A stretch of DNA of 64,000 bases from Acetobacter suratthaniensis (GTDB lineage: Bacteria > Pseudomonadota > Alphaproteobacteria > Acetobacterales > Acetobacteraceae): assembly GCF_017377745.1 (NCBI RefSeq), contig NZ_JAFVMG010000005.1:99012-163011 (forward strand), in the 5' to 3' direction. The position numbers and the translations under genes are program-made. The notes below the pieces were generated by a model. It worked only from the letters and a program-made list of their open reading frames with translations, was not told the origin of the DNA and ran no database searches. Positions 52,307-61,077 of the stretch are shown here, one piece after another (within the stretch, counting starts at the first letter, position 1; each line of letters begins with the position of its first letter).

Positions 52307-55078
52307 GTGCTCAAAGCAGGTTCCCGTCTGATCCGGCTTGCTGGCGTTTATGGTGCAGCAAGTTCGCTGGCGCTTTCAAGTGTTTCCGTTGCATGGGGGG
52401 CATCCGCGCAGGAATCTGCTCCGTATGAGGTGCCAGAGCAGGCGAGTGCGCCTCTGGCCCCTACGGATGTTTCGGTCAACGCCAGAAGGCAGCAGCCTGC
52501 CGCGGCGGCTCCGGTTCAGCCACAGCCCGCCGGGCAGAGCGATGGTGTTTTCCCGACCATGCCCGAGGCTGTGCCAGCCCCTCCGCCCCCGCCTGTGGCG
52601 GCTCCCGTTGCGCCGCCGTCTCCTGCGCCATCATCGGCCCTGTACCCGGCGCAGCCGGTGGCTGGGCTGCCGCCTTCAGATCTGCCGCCGCCCAGTATTC
52701 CCGCCGCCGATACCGTGCAGGCCCCTACGCCCCCGCCCATGCCGCCAGCCCCGTTGGGGCAGGCGTTTCCGGGGGCTGCTCCGGGTATTCCCGGTATCCC
52801 GGCTCCTGCCCAGCCAGTGCAGGGGGCATACCCCGCCGGGTACGCGGCTCCTGCGGGATATGCTGCGCCCATGCCGCAGCCGGGCGTGGCCGCTCCTCTG
52901 CCGTCTGTCGGTGTAAGCCAGCCGGAAATTACGCGCACACTCAGCCTGCGTGATCTCGGGCTGACTGGCCCGATGACATTGCGTGGTTTTTCGCCCTTGC
53001 AGGGGGTGGATATTACCATCCCGGCCGATGAGGTCGTAACCCGTGCGCAGATTGTGCTTGATGGTGCAATGTCGCCTTCGCTGCTGCCCGAGGCCAGCAG
53101 CCTGACGGTGGCACTGAACGAGCAGTATGTCGGCACGATCAAGGTTGATCCGCAGAACGCGCATTTCGGTCCGCTGGTTTTTGATATTGATCCGGTGTTT
53201 TTCACCCGGCTCAATCATCTGAACTTCCAGTTTGCCGGGGAGTACCGGCGCGACTGTAACGACCTTCATAATGGTGTGCTGTGGGCGCGTGTTTCAGACC
53301 TGTCAAAGGTCATCATCACCACCATCAAGCTACCGCCTGTGCGGCGGCTTTCCCGCCTTCCCGCCCCGTTTTTCGATGCGAACATGCGCGATATCGTGCG
53401 TGTGCCGTTTGTTTTCCCGCATTACAGCGGGCAGAACAACTTGAAAGCTGCGGGCATTGTCGCCTCGTGGTTCGGCAAGCTGGCTGATTTCAGGGGTACG
53501 TCTTTCCCTGCGTCCATTGCGTTTCCGGCTACGGGTAACGCAATCGAAATTGGCGAAAACATCCCCGTAGATCGCAACGGTAGCCCCCCGTTCGGGCCGA
53601 CACTGTTTGAAATGCCCAACCCCAACGACCGCTGGGGCACTATTCTGGTCGTGACGGGACGCAACCCGCAGGATGTTGAAGTAGCCGCCCGCGTTCTGGC
53701 GTTTTCTTCCGACACGTTGGGCGATGTGCCTGCCCGCGTTGTGGGGGATATCACGCTTGATCCGCGCAAGCTTTATGATGCACCGGCTTTTGTGCCGACA
53801 GATCGTGTCGTGCGATTTGGTGATCTTGTGTCCTCGGTGGACCTGCAACATCAGGGTGGCGTGCCGCTAAGCATTGACCTGCCCTTCCGCCTGCCCCCCG
53901 ATCTGTTTACCTGGCGGCAGCGCGCATTTCCGCTCAAATTGCAGGTTAGAACGCCTGCGGCTGTGGCGTTCGAGCGCGAGGGTGCGCGGCTGGATCTGCT
54001 GCTCAACAGCAATTACGTGCAGAGCCTGCCTCTGGCCTCCAACCCGATATGGCAGAAAGCTGAAACCTATCTGTCCGGCGGGCAGAACAGCGCTCTGTCG
54101 TTCAACGCCACGCTACCGCCTTGGCTGCTGTTTGGCGGGCGTAACCTGCTTTCCTTCAATTTCAATGTGCTGCCTATCGACCGTGGAGCCTGCCGCCGCG
54201 TGAATGATCTGTTCATTGCCGAGGTAGATGCGAACTCCACCTTCGATTTCCGCAAGAGCTATCATTTCACGACGTTGCCCAATCTTGCGTATTTCGCAGA
54301 GTCTGCCTTCCCCTTTTCCAGAATGGCGGACTATTCGCAGACAGCCATTGTGCTGCCTCCGCAGCCAGATCTGGGTGTGACCAGCGCGTATCTGGATCTG
54401 ATGGGTTTCTTTGGATCCGCAACCCAGTATCCGGTCGTGGGGATAGACCTTGCCTCCAGCTCCAGTCTGGCTGGTCTGTCTCAGGCAAAGGATATCGTGG
54501 TGCTTTCCACGCTTGACCAGCTTGGCGCAGCCAAGGGGCTTCTGGCCCGCAGCGCGTATGAAATCAACGGGCAGACCATCCGTCTGGGCCAGAGAACTTT
54601 CCTGGATGGCTTTTGGTATCTCTTTCAGGATCAGGATGACGCAGGCCAGCACAACAAGGCGCAGCCCGTACTCAATGCCCCGATTGCCAACGCATCGCTG
54701 CTTATAGGCGGTGAATCGCCCTATACCGCGCACCGTTCCGTTGTAGCTATTCTGGGTGACCACCCGGCGCAGCTCCAGCAGATGGTGGCGAGCCTGCGTG
54801 ACCGGCAGAGTATCCCGGCCGTGCAGGGCGATCTGGTCATTAAAAATGGCGATTCCATAACCAACTACAGGAACGCACATCGCTATACGCTGGGTACGCT
54901 GCCGAAGTGGATCCATATTGAAATGGTGCTTGAGAAATATGTGCCCCTTCTCATTATCGCCGGTCTGCTTGGCACGGTGCTGCTGGTGATTGGCGCGACA
55001 AAATGGCTGCGCAATCATGCACGCCGCCGGTTGCAGCAGCGCGATGCCGCCAAAGAAAACAAGCCGCTCGATAGCTGA
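52307..55078 (+). CDS. bcsB: Cellulose synthase periplasmic subunit BcsB
   Basis: Guides nascent glucan through the periplasm beside BcsA. Starting at GTG 52307 (AAGGG upstream) gives 923 residues with a standard signal peptide (LKAGSRLIRLAG onward, cleavage after ASA). The ATG at 52244 would add 21 residues and has no ribosome site. Residues about 40-190 are a Pro/Ala-rich linker. The BcsB carbohydrate-binding and flavodoxin-like domains follow (LRDLGLTGPMTLRG, GEYRRDCNDLHNGVLWARV). One C-terminal membrane helix (PLLIIAGLLGTVLLVIG) docks to BcsA. Here it is a free protein, whereas Komagataeibacter BcsAB2 is fused. Confidence 0.93.
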   Translation: MLKAGSRLIRLAGVYGAASSLALSSVSVAWGASAQESAPYEVPEQASAPLAPTDVSVNARRQQPAAAAPVQPQPAGQSDGVFPTMPEAVPAPPPPPVAAPVAPPSPAPSSALYPAQPVAGLPPSDLPPPSIPAADTVQAPTPPPMPPAPLGQAFPGAAPGIPGIPAPAQPVQGAYPAGYAAPAGYAAPMPQPGVAAPLPSVGVSQPEITRTLSLRDLGLTGPMTLRGFSPLQGVDITIPADEVVTRAQIVLDGAMSPSLLPEASSLTVALNEQYVGTIKVDPQNAHFGPLVFDIDPVFFTRLNHLNFQFAGEYRRDCNDLHNGVLWARVSDLSKVIITTIKLPPVRRLSRLPAPFFDANMRDIVRVPFVFPHYSGQNNLKAAGIVASWFGKLADFRGTSFPASIAFPATGNAIEIGENIPVDRNGSPPFGPTLFEMPNPNDRWGTILVVTGRNPQDVEVAARVLAFSSDTLGDVPARVVGDITLDPRKLYDAPAFVPTDRVVRFGDLVSSVDLQHQGGVPLSIDLPFRLPPDLFTWRQRAFPLKLQVRTPAAVAFEREGARLDLLLNSNYVQSLPLASNPIWQKAETYLSGGQNSALSFNATLPPWLLFGGRNLLSFNFNVLPIDRGACRRVNDLFIAEVDANSTFDFRKSYHFTTLPNLAYFAESAFPFSRMADYSQTAIVLPPQPDLGVTSAYLDLMGFFGSATQYPVVGIDLASSSSLAGLSQAKDIVVLSTLDQLGAAKGLLARSAYEINGQTIRLGQRTFLDGFWYLFQDQDDAGQHNKAQPVLNAPIANASLLIGGESPYTAHRSVVAILGDHPAQLQQMVASLRDRQSIPAVQGDLVIKNGDSITNYRNAHRYTLGTLPKWIHIEMVLEKYVPLLIIAGLLGTVLLVIGATKWLRNHARRRLQQRDAAKENKPLDS

Positions 55079-55098
55079 GGTTTGCTGCCGGAAGGACA

Positions 55099-55147
55099 CC
55101 CCGCACACCGCCAGAACTCTGGATGTGTGCGGGGGGCGGGATTTTCA
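55099..55147 (+). terminator. Hairpin between bcsB and bcsX, possible partial terminator
   Basis: A perfect 10-bp stem CCCCGCACAC/GTGTGCGGGG (55099-55108 with 55125-55134) encloses a small inner CCAG/CTGG stem. GGCGGGATTTTC follows. The T-run is short, so it may lower expression of downstream genes or protect the bcsB mRNA 3' end. Confidence 0.5.
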
Positions 55148-55188
55148 AACGCCCGATGATTGATAAATGGAATACAGGAAACTGATTT

Positions 55189-55842
55189 ATGAGTGCGCTA
55201 CTGGCCGGATTGACCCTGCTGATTATTGGAGACAGCCACGTTACCTTTAAAGATTCGCTGCTTTCGATCCTGCCCGAGGCCTATGCTCAGGCAGGGGCGA
55301 AGGTTGTGACGTATGGCGTGTGCTCCTCCACCGCGGCGGACTGGGTTGTTCCCAATAGCAATAATGGCTGTGGCGCGTATCAGCGTGTGGGTACGGCACC
55401 GATTGGCCCCGCCACGATGACGCCGACAGCACCGCCCCCTATTACGTCGCTGATCGCGCAATGGCACCCCGATGTTGTGCTGGTGGTGCTGGGCGATACC
55501 ATGGCGGCCTATGGGCAGAAGGAAATTTCAACCAACTGGGCGGATGAGCAGGTCAAGACCTTGACCATGACTCTGGGCAATACGGCCTGCATATGGATCG
55601 GGCCAACATGGGGGGAATACAGCCCCCGTTATGGAAAAACCGATAAGCGGGCTCAGGAAATGGCCTCTTTCCTTAAAAGTGAAGTCGCACCCTGTACGTA
55701 TATCGACGGCACACAGCTTATGACGCCTGGCAGCCCCAAGACGATTGATGGTGTGCATCTGACAGGAGAAAGCTACCGGGTGTGGGGCGCTGGCATTGTA
55801 CAGCAGACCATGCCAGTTCTGGAAAAACTGCGTAAGCAGTAA
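55189..55842 (+). CDS. bcsX: SGNH-hydrolase-like protein BcsX
   Basis: The 217-residue protein of the GDSL/SGNH type has the nucleophile Ser16 in IIGDSH and the Asp187/His190 pair in IDGVHLT. An in-frame stop two codons before the ATG fixes the start, and the fold begins at once, so there is no signal peptide. In the Komagataeibacter bcsII operon the equivalent gene sits next to bcsY and is thought to take part in acylating the glucan. The reaction, acyl transfer or deacylation, is not shown by the sequence. Confidence 0.78.
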   Translation: MSALLAGLTLLIIGDSHVTFKDSLLSILPEAYAQAGAKVVTYGVCSSTAADWVVPNSNNGCGAYQRVGTAPIGPATMTPTAPPPITSLIAQWHPDVVLVVLGDTMAAYGQKEISTNWADEQVKTLTMTLGNTACIWIGPTWGEYSPRYGKTDKRAQEMASFLKSEVAPCTYIDGTQLMTPGSPKTIDGVHLTGESYRVWGAGIVQQTMPVLEKLRKQ

Positions 55843-55894
55843 CGCCTTTTTTTATTGTGGCTGTATCGGCCATTATAGCGCGGTGATCAGGGTC

Positions 55895-57040
55895 ATGCAG
55901 TCTTTCTCGGTGCCACAAACAGGGAAGAATAGCCTTCAGGCCCTGTTTTTTCCTGCGGGTCGGCGGCGTGATATTGATGGGCTGCGTGGTCTGGCTGTCC
56001 TGCTTGTCATGTTTTTTCATGCGGGCTGGATCAGCGGCGGGTTTATCGGGGTCGATATTTTTATCGTTATTTCGGGTTACTTCATGGGGCGTTCGGCCTT
56101 CATGCAGCATCCGTTTCAGCCTGAACGCTTTGTGCTGCGGCGTCTCTACCGGTTGGTGCCAGCCCTGCTGGTCATGATCTGTGTCGTTTCTGCGGGCATG
56201 TTGTGGTGGGTACTGCAAAGTGATCGCTCTGATATTGCCCAGAATGGCGCGTATGCTCTGGTGTATCTTTCCAATATCTGGGCCAGTCACCATGTGGGGT
56301 ATTTCGAGGGGCAGAGCATTGCCTACCCCTTCTTGCACACATGGTCTCTTTCGCTTGAAATGCAGTTCTACTGCATTATTTTTCTGATTGCGCTGTTGCT
56401 GCCGCTGCTTCGCTACAGGCAGGTTCTGCTTTACGCCATGCTGGTGGCGTCGTTCGGGTGCAGTCTTTATGCGGCCCATGCGGGAAACCACGCCGCCTAT
56501 TACAGTATTCTCTCGCGCCTGTGGGAGTTCTCGCTGGGTACGGTCATATGGGTACTTCCCGCTTTGCCGGTATCGCGCCTGTTTTCGGCTCTGTGCTATG
56601 GGGCGTCTGTTGCGGCGCTGCTGCTCTGTGCGGTGTTTTATGATCTGACGGATGCCTGCCCATCGGCCATGGCGCTGGTGCCGTGTGTGGCCACCATGCT
56701 GATCATCATGCTGCCGCAGGCCGCCAGCCGCCGTCTGATCGAACCCCTCTCGCCGGTGGGGGTCATTTCCTACTCGCTCTATCTGTGGCACTGGCCCGCC
56801 ATTGTACTGGCAGCCTATCTGCTGCCGTTTCCCGCACAGGGGCTGAGCATGGCGCTGGTGCTCCTGGGGGGTGCCTTTGCTGCGGTGCTGAGTTATGCTG
56901 GCGTGGAGCGCCCCATGCTCGATTACGAAAATCGCGCTCTACCGGCTGCGGCCCAACGTGGTGTTATCATTCTGATAATGATGTGTGCTATGGTCGCCCT
57001 GTCGCTGGCGGGCCTTTCTGCCGTCTCGCGTGTGCATTGA
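55895..57040 (+). CDS. bcsY: Polysaccharide acyltransferase BcsY (acyltransferase family 3)
   Basis: Polytopic acyltransferase of 381 residues from the ATG at 55895; the frame extends back into bcsX. It has the family opening RRDIDGLRGLAVLLVMFFHAG (likely catalytic His) and GGFIGVDIFIVISGYFMG, LHTWSLSLEMQFY and about ten helices. It resembles OafA proteins and Komagataeibacter BcsY, for which transacylation of cellulose has been proposed. It lies between bcsX and bcsC, all in one direction. Confidence 0.85.
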   Translation: MQSFSVPQTGKNSLQALFFPAGRRRDIDGLRGLAVLLVMFFHAGWISGGFIGVDIFIVISGYFMGRSAFMQHPFQPERFVLRRLYRLVPALLVMICVVSAGMLWWVLQSDRSDIAQNGAYALVYLSNIWASHHVGYFEGQSIAYPFLHTWSLSLEMQFYCIIFLIALLLPLLRYRQVLLYAMLVASFGCSLYAAHAGNHAAYYSILSRLWEFSLGTVIWVLPALPVSRLFSALCYGASVAALLLCAVFYDLTDACPSAMALVPCVATMLIIMLPQAASRRLIEPLSPVGVISYSLYLWHWPAIVLAAYLLPFPAQGLSMALVLLGGAFAAVLSYAGVERPMLDYENRALPAAAQRGVIILIMMCAMVALSLAGLSAVSRVH

Positions 57041-57048
57041 TACGTCCA

Positions 57049-60000
57049 ATGGTAAAAATCGTGCCTGGCCCCATCATGGAATACCCCAGACTGCTTGTTC
57101 TGAAAGCAACGCACCAGCATACGGCTTTGCGTGCGGGTAAGCGGTTGGCGCTGCTGGGCGCGCTCGGAACGCTCTGGGGCGGCACGCTTTCCTCGGGCAT
57201 GGCTCAGGCGCTGGCGGATGATCCCAGTGGGCTTGCGGGTTCGACCGCCCTTTCCTCAAGTGCTTTTGCTCCGGCAGCCCCTGTCAGGACAGCCCTTCAA
57301 TCCGTTACAGGTGAGGGCACGCAGGACAAGGCTCTTTTCTACCGCCTTGTGACCGAAACAGAATACTGGCTAGCCCAGCATCAGTTCAAGCACGCGCAGG
57401 ACACAGCCAACCGTGCGCTGGATATAGAGCCGCAAAACGCTCAGGCTCTGCTTCTGCTCGGCACCGCCCAGAAAGGGCAGGGCGATGTGGCCGGGGCTGA
57501 AAACACGCTTGAGCGGATGGAAAGTATCGGTGTTTCGCAAGATATTCGCGCGGCCTTGCGTGATGTCATCGCGGCCAACCCGGTGGACCCCGAACGGCTT
57601 GCCCAAGCGCGTGCACTGGCTGTTTCGGGCAAGATGCTCCCTGCGGCCATGGCGTATAAGGCACTGTTTGGCAACGGTCCGCCTCCGCAGGATCTGGCGC
57701 TGGAATATTATACCGTTCTGGGTTCGACCATCCTTGGTTATCAGGAGGCCGTGGCCCGCCTGCAGGAATGGCTCAAGCGCAACCCCGCAGATCTGGACGC
57801 GCAACTTCTCTACTACCGTATCCTGACCTACCGCGAGACTTCGCGCATTGTCGGTCTGGATGGTCTGAAAAAGCTGGCGCAGGCCGATGTCTCGCCGCGT
57901 ATCCGCCGTCAGGCTTATGATGCATGGCGTCAGGCACTGTTGTGGACAGCCATCCGTGGTTCCTCTGTTCCGCTGTATTACGAGTGGCTTTCCCAGCACC
58001 CCAAGGATGCCGAGATAGCGGACAGGCTGGCGAAAGCGCGGGAGGAGCAAAAGCGGATTGATGCCGATGCTGCTCGTATCGACGGTTACAGCCAGCTTAA
58101 TACCGGGCATGTGGATGAAGCCGAAAAGGGCTTCCAGCAGGCGCTGTCCTATAACGCCAAGGATGCGGCGGCGCTGGGGGGTGTTGGACTTGTTGCGGAA
58201 CGCCAGCATGACTGGCAGCGCGCCGAGCAGCACTTCAGGATGGCCATGGAGGCGGACCCCGCAACGGCTGAGCAGTGGAATGCGGCTCTGGCGGGCGTGC
58301 GCAAAAGCATGGCGGGTAACAGCCCGCTGCCCGGGCAGATTGCCCGCGCTCTTGCTGCCGGTCGGTATGAAGATGCCCGGCGCGATATTGCACGGCTGGC
58401 GCAGGTTCCGGGGCAGCAGACAGTTGCGCTGCTGTTTCGTGCCCAGCTTGAAATGAAGCAAGGCCACCGTGCGGAGGCCGAGGAAGCCTATCGCGGTGTG
58501 GTGTCGCGCACACCGGGCAATGCCGGGGCGGTGGCCATGCTCGTGACCATGCTGCTACAGGATGGCCGCCTAGAGGACGCCGAAAGCCTTATCCAGAACA
58601 ATGGCTATGCGCACTCCGCCCTTGCCGCACGCGTGCACAGCGCCAGACTGATCCAGCAGGCGGGCGAGGCCGCCGATGATGATGAACGTATCTCCCTGCT
58701 GAACGATGCCGTACAGGCCACGCCCAACGACCCTTGGGTGCGGCTGAAACTGGCGCAGGCTCTTGCCGCGACCCATCGCGCGGCGCAGGGGCAGGCGGTT
58801 ATGGCCGCTCTGACCGACCAGCCCCACCCCTCGCAGGAAGCGCTGGCGGCGGCGGCTCTGTATGCCGATGGGCAGAATGACTTTGCAACATCCGAAGCCC
58901 TGATCAGGCGCATGCCCCCCGCAGCCGTAACCCCCGACATGCACCGGGTGATGGAACGCGCGCAGGCACAGGCCGATATTAGTGCCGCCGAGCACCTTGG
59001 CGCCTCGGCCGTGAATGGGCTGAAGGCTCTGGCCGACCGCCCCGATCCTTCAGGGCAGAGGGCATTGCTGGTCGCGAGCGCCCTGCTCCGGCATGATGAG
59101 CCACAGGCCGCCTATGATGTGCTCAAGAAAGGCGAAGAACAGGCCGGTAAGGTCTCTTCTTCGCAAAGGCTGAGCTATGCGGGGCTTTACCTGCATATCA
59201 TGGCCATGTCGGACGCTGTTTCGTTGCAAAGACGGGCGCAACAGGGTGTGCTTGCGAACCTGAATGCCTATGACACCCAAATACAGGAGCCGGGGCAGGA
59301 ACCGACCGAGCACGAAACGCAGACCCGCGCACAGGTTGAGGACGGCTTTGCCGCCATTCAGGCGGATGCTCTTGTCAAACAGGGTTGGCCGGATGATGCG
59401 TTGCGTCAGTTGCGCCAGTTTACCGCAACACACCCCGATGCCATACAGTCCCGGCTGGCTCTGGCGCGCGTGTATGAATCCAAGAATATGCCCGCAAAGG
59501 CTCTGGCCGAAAATCTGGAGGTGCTGAAAAGCAAGCCTGATGACACCCGCGTGCTGCGTGCTTCCATCCATGCCGCCACGATGGCCGATGACAGCGCGAC
59601 AGCCTCCGCCCTGACACAGAAGCTACAGGTCTTGGCCCCCGATGAGCGTGACACATGGTCCGCCGTTGCGGAAAACGCACAAGCCCATGACGATACACGC
59701 GGCCAGCTTGCGGCCATGGAGCATATCCAGAGCCTTGAGTGCGATAGCGACGACAGCGATACCTGCGACCGCCATGATGTCTTGAAGCCGGATTACCGCT
59801 GGCCGCTTATAGAGGCCGGGTATCATGATCTGCGCGGGGCCACCCTGCCTGCCGCCTATCACAACCTGCCCGAAGATACGGCATCCGCTGCCAATAGTCG
59901 CTCCATCGTTTATCTGCATGATTCCCTCTCCCCCCAGCTTGATGGCAATCTTTATGTGCGTAACCGCACCGGGGTTGATGGTCTGGGGCAGCTTACCGAG

Positions 60001-61014
60001 TTGGCGGTGCCGATCACGGGTACATTGCCGTTTGAATCATGGAACCACCGGCTGTCGTTCTCGATTGCGCCCACCTTCCTGTTTACGGGCAACCCGTATA
60101 ACAGCAATGCGGCTAACCATCAGTTCGGCCAGTGCGCGACCATCGGCGAGAATGGCCTTTGCGGCGGTAGCGGGCGGCACTACTACGCTCAGGGCGTGGG
60201 GCTGAACATTAATTACGTCAATCGCTGGTTCAGCGCCGATATCGGGTCTTCTCCACTAGGTTTCCCTATCGCCAACATACTGGGCGATATCGAGTTCGCT
60301 CCCCACCTGACCAAAGATCTGGTGCTGCGCCTGCGTGGCGGGCGAGAGATGGTGACCAACAGCGAACTGTCCTACGCCGGGGTAAAAGACCCGGTATCAG
60401 GCCGGACATGGGGCGGTGTTACACGTGAATACGGCCAGGGCATGTTCGAATGGGTGCGCCAGCTCTGGAGCCTGTATGCCGGGGCGGGCTTTGCCTATCT
60501 TGATGGCACGCATGTCATCTCCAACACGGAGGTGGATGCCCATGCCGGGGGTATCGCAACCCTATGGAATGATCAGGAGCGCCAGCGTGTGCGCGCAGGC
60601 GTTGATTTTTCCTATTACGGCTACCGGCGTAACAGCGATCTGTTTACCTGGGGGCAGGGCGGATACTTCTCCCCGCAGGAATACTACGCCATCATGTTCC
60701 CGCTTGAGTGGTCGGGCCATCGGGGTATGTGGACATGGCTGCTGCGGGGTGAAGGCGGGTTCCAGCATTATTCCAGCAATGGGTCTGAATACTATCCCCT
60801 GCATGACGGACTTCAGGCGAGCGCGGTTGCGCCTTCCACGGAGGGACGTCAGTCGGACAGCGGCATTGCGGGCAATGTCATGGGTAAGGTTGTCTATCAG
60901 GCAACGCCTTCGCTGCGTCTGGGTATGCAGGTGGGTTACAGCCGCGCGGGCGACTGGTCTGAGCTGACAGCTTTCCTTATGGCGCATTACACCTTTGACA
61001 GCTTTAACCCCTAA
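57049..61014 (+). CDS. bcsC: Cellulose export protein BcsC (TPR plus outer-membrane barrel)
   Basis: Outer-membrane exporter, 1321 residues from the ATG at 57049, close to the usual length of about 1300. After a signal-like segment (ALLGALGTLWGGTLSSGMAQA) come many TPR repeats up to about residue 900 (for example ANRALDIEPQNAQALLLLGTAQ and GFQQALSYNAKDAAALGGVGLVAE). The C-terminal barrel runs from about 1000 and ends in an aromatic strand with F-D-S-F-N-P. The frame is open for 122 codons upstream, but that part overlaps bcsY and is not coding. No ribosome site is obvious, so translation may be coupled to bcsY. Confidence 0.94.
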   Translation: MVKIVPGPIMEYPRLLVLKATHQHTALRAGKRLALLGALGTLWGGTLSSGMAQALADDPSGLAGSTALSSSAFAPAAPVRTALQSVTGEGTQDKALFYRLVTETEYWLAQHQFKHAQDTANRALDIEPQNAQALLLLGTAQKGQGDVAGAENTLERMESIGVSQDIRAALRDVIAANPVDPERLAQARALAVSGKMLPAAMAYKALFGNGPPPQDLALEYYTVLGSTILGYQEAVARLQEWLKRNPADLDAQLLYYRILTYRETSRIVGLDGLKKLAQADVSPRIRRQAYDAWRQALLWTAIRGSSVPLYYEWLSQHPKDAEIADRLAKAREEQKRIDADAARIDGYSQLNTGHVDEAEKGFQQALSYNAKDAAALGGVGLVAERQHDWQRAEQHFRMAMEADPATAEQWNAALAGVRKSMAGNSPLPGQIARALAAGRYEDARRDIARLAQVPGQQTVALLFRAQLEMKQGHRAEAEEAYRGVVSRTPGNAGAVAMLVTMLLQDGRLEDAESLIQNNGYAHSALAARVHSARLIQQAGEAADDDERISLLNDAVQATPNDPWVRLKLAQALAATHRAAQGQAVMAALTDQPHPSQEALAAAALYADGQNDFATSEALIRRMPPAAVTPDMHRVMERAQAQADISAAEHLGASAVNGLKALADRPDPSGQRALLVASALLRHDEPQAAYDVLKKGEEQAGKVSSSQRLSYAGLYLHIMAMSDAVSLQRRAQQGVLANLNAYDTQIQEPGQEPTEHETQTRAQVEDGFAAIQADALVKQGWPDDALRQLRQFTATHPDAIQSRLALARVYESKNMPAKALAENLEVLKSKPDDTRVLRASIHAATMADDSATASALTQKLQVLAPDERDTWSAVAENAQAHDDTRGQLAAMEHIQSLECDSDDSDTCDRHDVLKPDYRWPLIEAGYHDLRGATLPAAYHNLPEDTASAANSRSIVYLHDSLSPQLDGNLYVRNRTGVDGLGQLTELAVPITGTLPFESWNHRLSFSIAPTFLFTGNPYNSNAANHQFGQCATIGENGLCGGSGRHYYAQGVGLNINYVNRWFSADIGSSPLGFPIANILGDIEFAPHLTKDLVLRLRGGREMVTNSELSYAGVKDPVSGRTWGGVTREYGQGMFEWVRQLWSLYAGAGFAYLDGTHVISNTEVDAHAGGIATLWNDQERQRVRAGVDFSYYGYRRNSDLFTWGQGGYFSPQEYYAIMFPLEWSGHRGMWTWLLRGEGGFQHYSSNGSEYYPLHDGLQASAVAPSTEGRQSDSGIAGNVMGKVVYQATPSLRLGMQVGYSRAGDWSELTAFLMAHYTFDSFNP

Positions 61015-61077
61015 GCGTGCAGGCAATGTTATCAGGCTTACGGCCGTAAACTGTTACCAGCCCGCGGAAGAAAGCCC

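Noticed and set aside
56683..57048. Extension of bcsC upstream into bcsY
   Set aside because: The 122 extra codons are Arg/Cys/His-rich and overlap a clearly coding membrane gene in another frame; a signal-like segment follows the ATG at 57049.
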